Below are positions 62,857-64,000 of a stretch of DNA of 64,000 nt, one piece after another. Every line of letters begins with the position of its first letter. Position 1 is the stretch's first letter. This DNA comes from Plasmodium malariae (Eukaryota; Apicomplexa; Aconoidasida; Haemosporida; Plasmodiidae). The notes beneath the pieces were generated by a model that had not been told where the DNA came from, did not search any database, and saw only the letters and a program-made list of their open reading frames with translations. Location: contig NC_041778.1 in the NCBI RefSeq assembly GCF_900090045.1, positions 1,012,826-1,076,825 of the forward strand. The letters are read 5' to 3'. Both the position numbers and the translations under genes were made by a program.

Positions 62857-63829
62857 TGGCATGCTAGAAAAGGCCTTTTCTAAATTTCTGCCTTTTCATT
62901 TATGATCTACTTGTTGAAACCAAAATGGAAAATATAAAAACATTTAAAAAAATACATGTTCCTATTTTATTAAATGTTTCTAAATAGGTGAAGCAATATA
63001 AAATAAGGGGCACTAAAATATAATGAAAAGAAAAGAAAAAAAAAAAATAATATTATATACACAATAATAAATCATAGTGTAATAGAAATATGGTGTTACA
63101 TAACATAGAGTGACATGGAAAAAAAAAAAAATTGATAATAAAAAGATTATGTACTTTTTTTTTTTCACATATCATGAAATTACATTTTTGAACGAATTTT
63201 AAACTAGTTATTAGCATGCGTCAAAAAATAATAACTGATTTTCTTCTGTCTAAAACATTAACCATTTAATGAAAACAAATAATGTATTTAGAGTGAAATT
63301 CAATTAATAAATAAATAAAATGTAAGAATATTTTATGAATAAATACGTTTTCTTCCATAACATTATTAAAAGTAGATAACTATTTATCCATTTGTGATAT
63401 TTTTATTTTTTTCTTAATATGTAAGATCATTTGAGGTATGGTAGGAACTTAAATATGTAAAAAAATATTAAAAGTTTGTATTATGGATACGAATTTTTTA
63501 TTATCCATAATTCTCTTTTAAATGTTATAAACGTAAGTTAGAGTCTACGCATGTTATATATATAAGATAGTTGATAAAAATAGTATGATGCTTTTATTAA
63601 TGTTATAAGCTCTAATATATTTTAAGTAAAATATTAAGTTATATTTTGTATGGAAGGATAAATTATATGGTTTTTGTTTAAATTTATTTTCTAAGCTTTT
63701 GACATAATTAAGCATAATTTTTTTATATACTGATCTTCCGTGAATTCAAATTGATCCTCCAATTTATGGCTAATATTTGATATATTAATCAGAAGATACG
63801 TGAATTCAAAAATAAATTCTTTATTTCAT
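62857..63829. other. Telomere-adjacent unique sequence
   Basis: About 970 bases without a gene and without long telomere-associated repeats. The 12-mer CGTGAATTCAAA occurs twice close to the telomere (about 63738 and 63799). Confidence 0.6.
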
Positions 63830-64000
63830 GGTTCAGGGTTTAGGGTTCAGGGTTCAGGGTTTAGGGTTCAGGGTTCAGGTTTTTAGGGTTTAGGGTTTAG
63901 GGTTCAGGGTGTTAGGTTTAGGGTTCAGGGTTTAGGGTTTAGGGTTCAGGGTTTCAGGGTTTAGGGTTTAGGGTTCAGGGTTCAGGGTTTAGGGTTTAGG
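63830..64000 (+). repeat. Plasmodium telomere repeat array
   Basis: About 24 units of GGGTTTA and GGGTTCA in mixed order run to the window edge. The G-rich strand points outward, as expected at a right-hand chromosome end. A few units are irregular (GGTTTTTA, GGGTGTTA and GGGTTTCA). This degenerate heptamer is characteristic of Plasmodium telomeres. Confidence 0.97.

Overview
The window is a right-hand chromosome end from a Plasmodium parasite. The last ~170 bases are the mixed GGGTTTA/GGGTTCA telomere repeat in terminal orientation. The rest is very A+T-rich, with long poly-A/T and (TA)n tracts. Most intact genes share the architecture of exported malaria proteins: a short first exon ending in a hydrophobic segment, one small intron, then a second exon with an RxLxE/Q/D-type export motif (PEXEL) 21-25 residues after the junction. 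There is no var, rif or stevor. PHIST (PRESAN) genes, tryptophan-rich genes and an STP1/SURFIN-type remnant fit the P. malariae, P. ovale or P. vivax type of subtelomere. The species is inference.

Layout from the internal side: a long PHIST gene (0.9-2.9 kb, +); a short tryptophan-rich gene (4.6-5.1 kb, -); a PEXEL gene with acidic and Gln-rich segments and a hydrophobic tail (10.7-12.2 kb, +); a tandem trio of related PHIST/RAD-like genes (15.8-17.4, 19.9-21.2 and 23.3-23.9 kb, +), the third cut short before the domain; a very long repeat gene (28.4-34.4 kb, +) broken by a one-base homopolymer difference; a small two-exon candidate (39.5-39.8 kb, +); a short paralog of the repeat gene in inverted, tail-to-tail orientation (40.2-41.1 kb, -); and a PHIST gene with a 15-residue tandem repeat (45.8-47.3 kb, -).

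Beyond 47.4 kb I find only broken genes: a tryptophan-rich pseudogene whose frame survives without frameshift but carries eight in-frame stops (52.3-53.3 kb, -); an STP1/SURFIN C-terminal remnant (57.8-59.2 kb, +); and a ladder of short exon-like segments from an unidentified multi-exon gene (60.2-62.9 kb, +). Intact genes therefore give way to decaying ones toward the telomere. No tRNA, rRNA, CRISPR or transposon was seen.

The genes do not form a pathway. If the export motifs work, their products go to the infected red cell, where PHIST and tryptophan-rich proteins are generally placed. The most unusual items are the shared [RK]xxRxL motif, the repeat family with its A-run frameshift and inverted paralog, the nonsense-only tryptophan-rich pseudogene, and the exon ladder beside the telomere.
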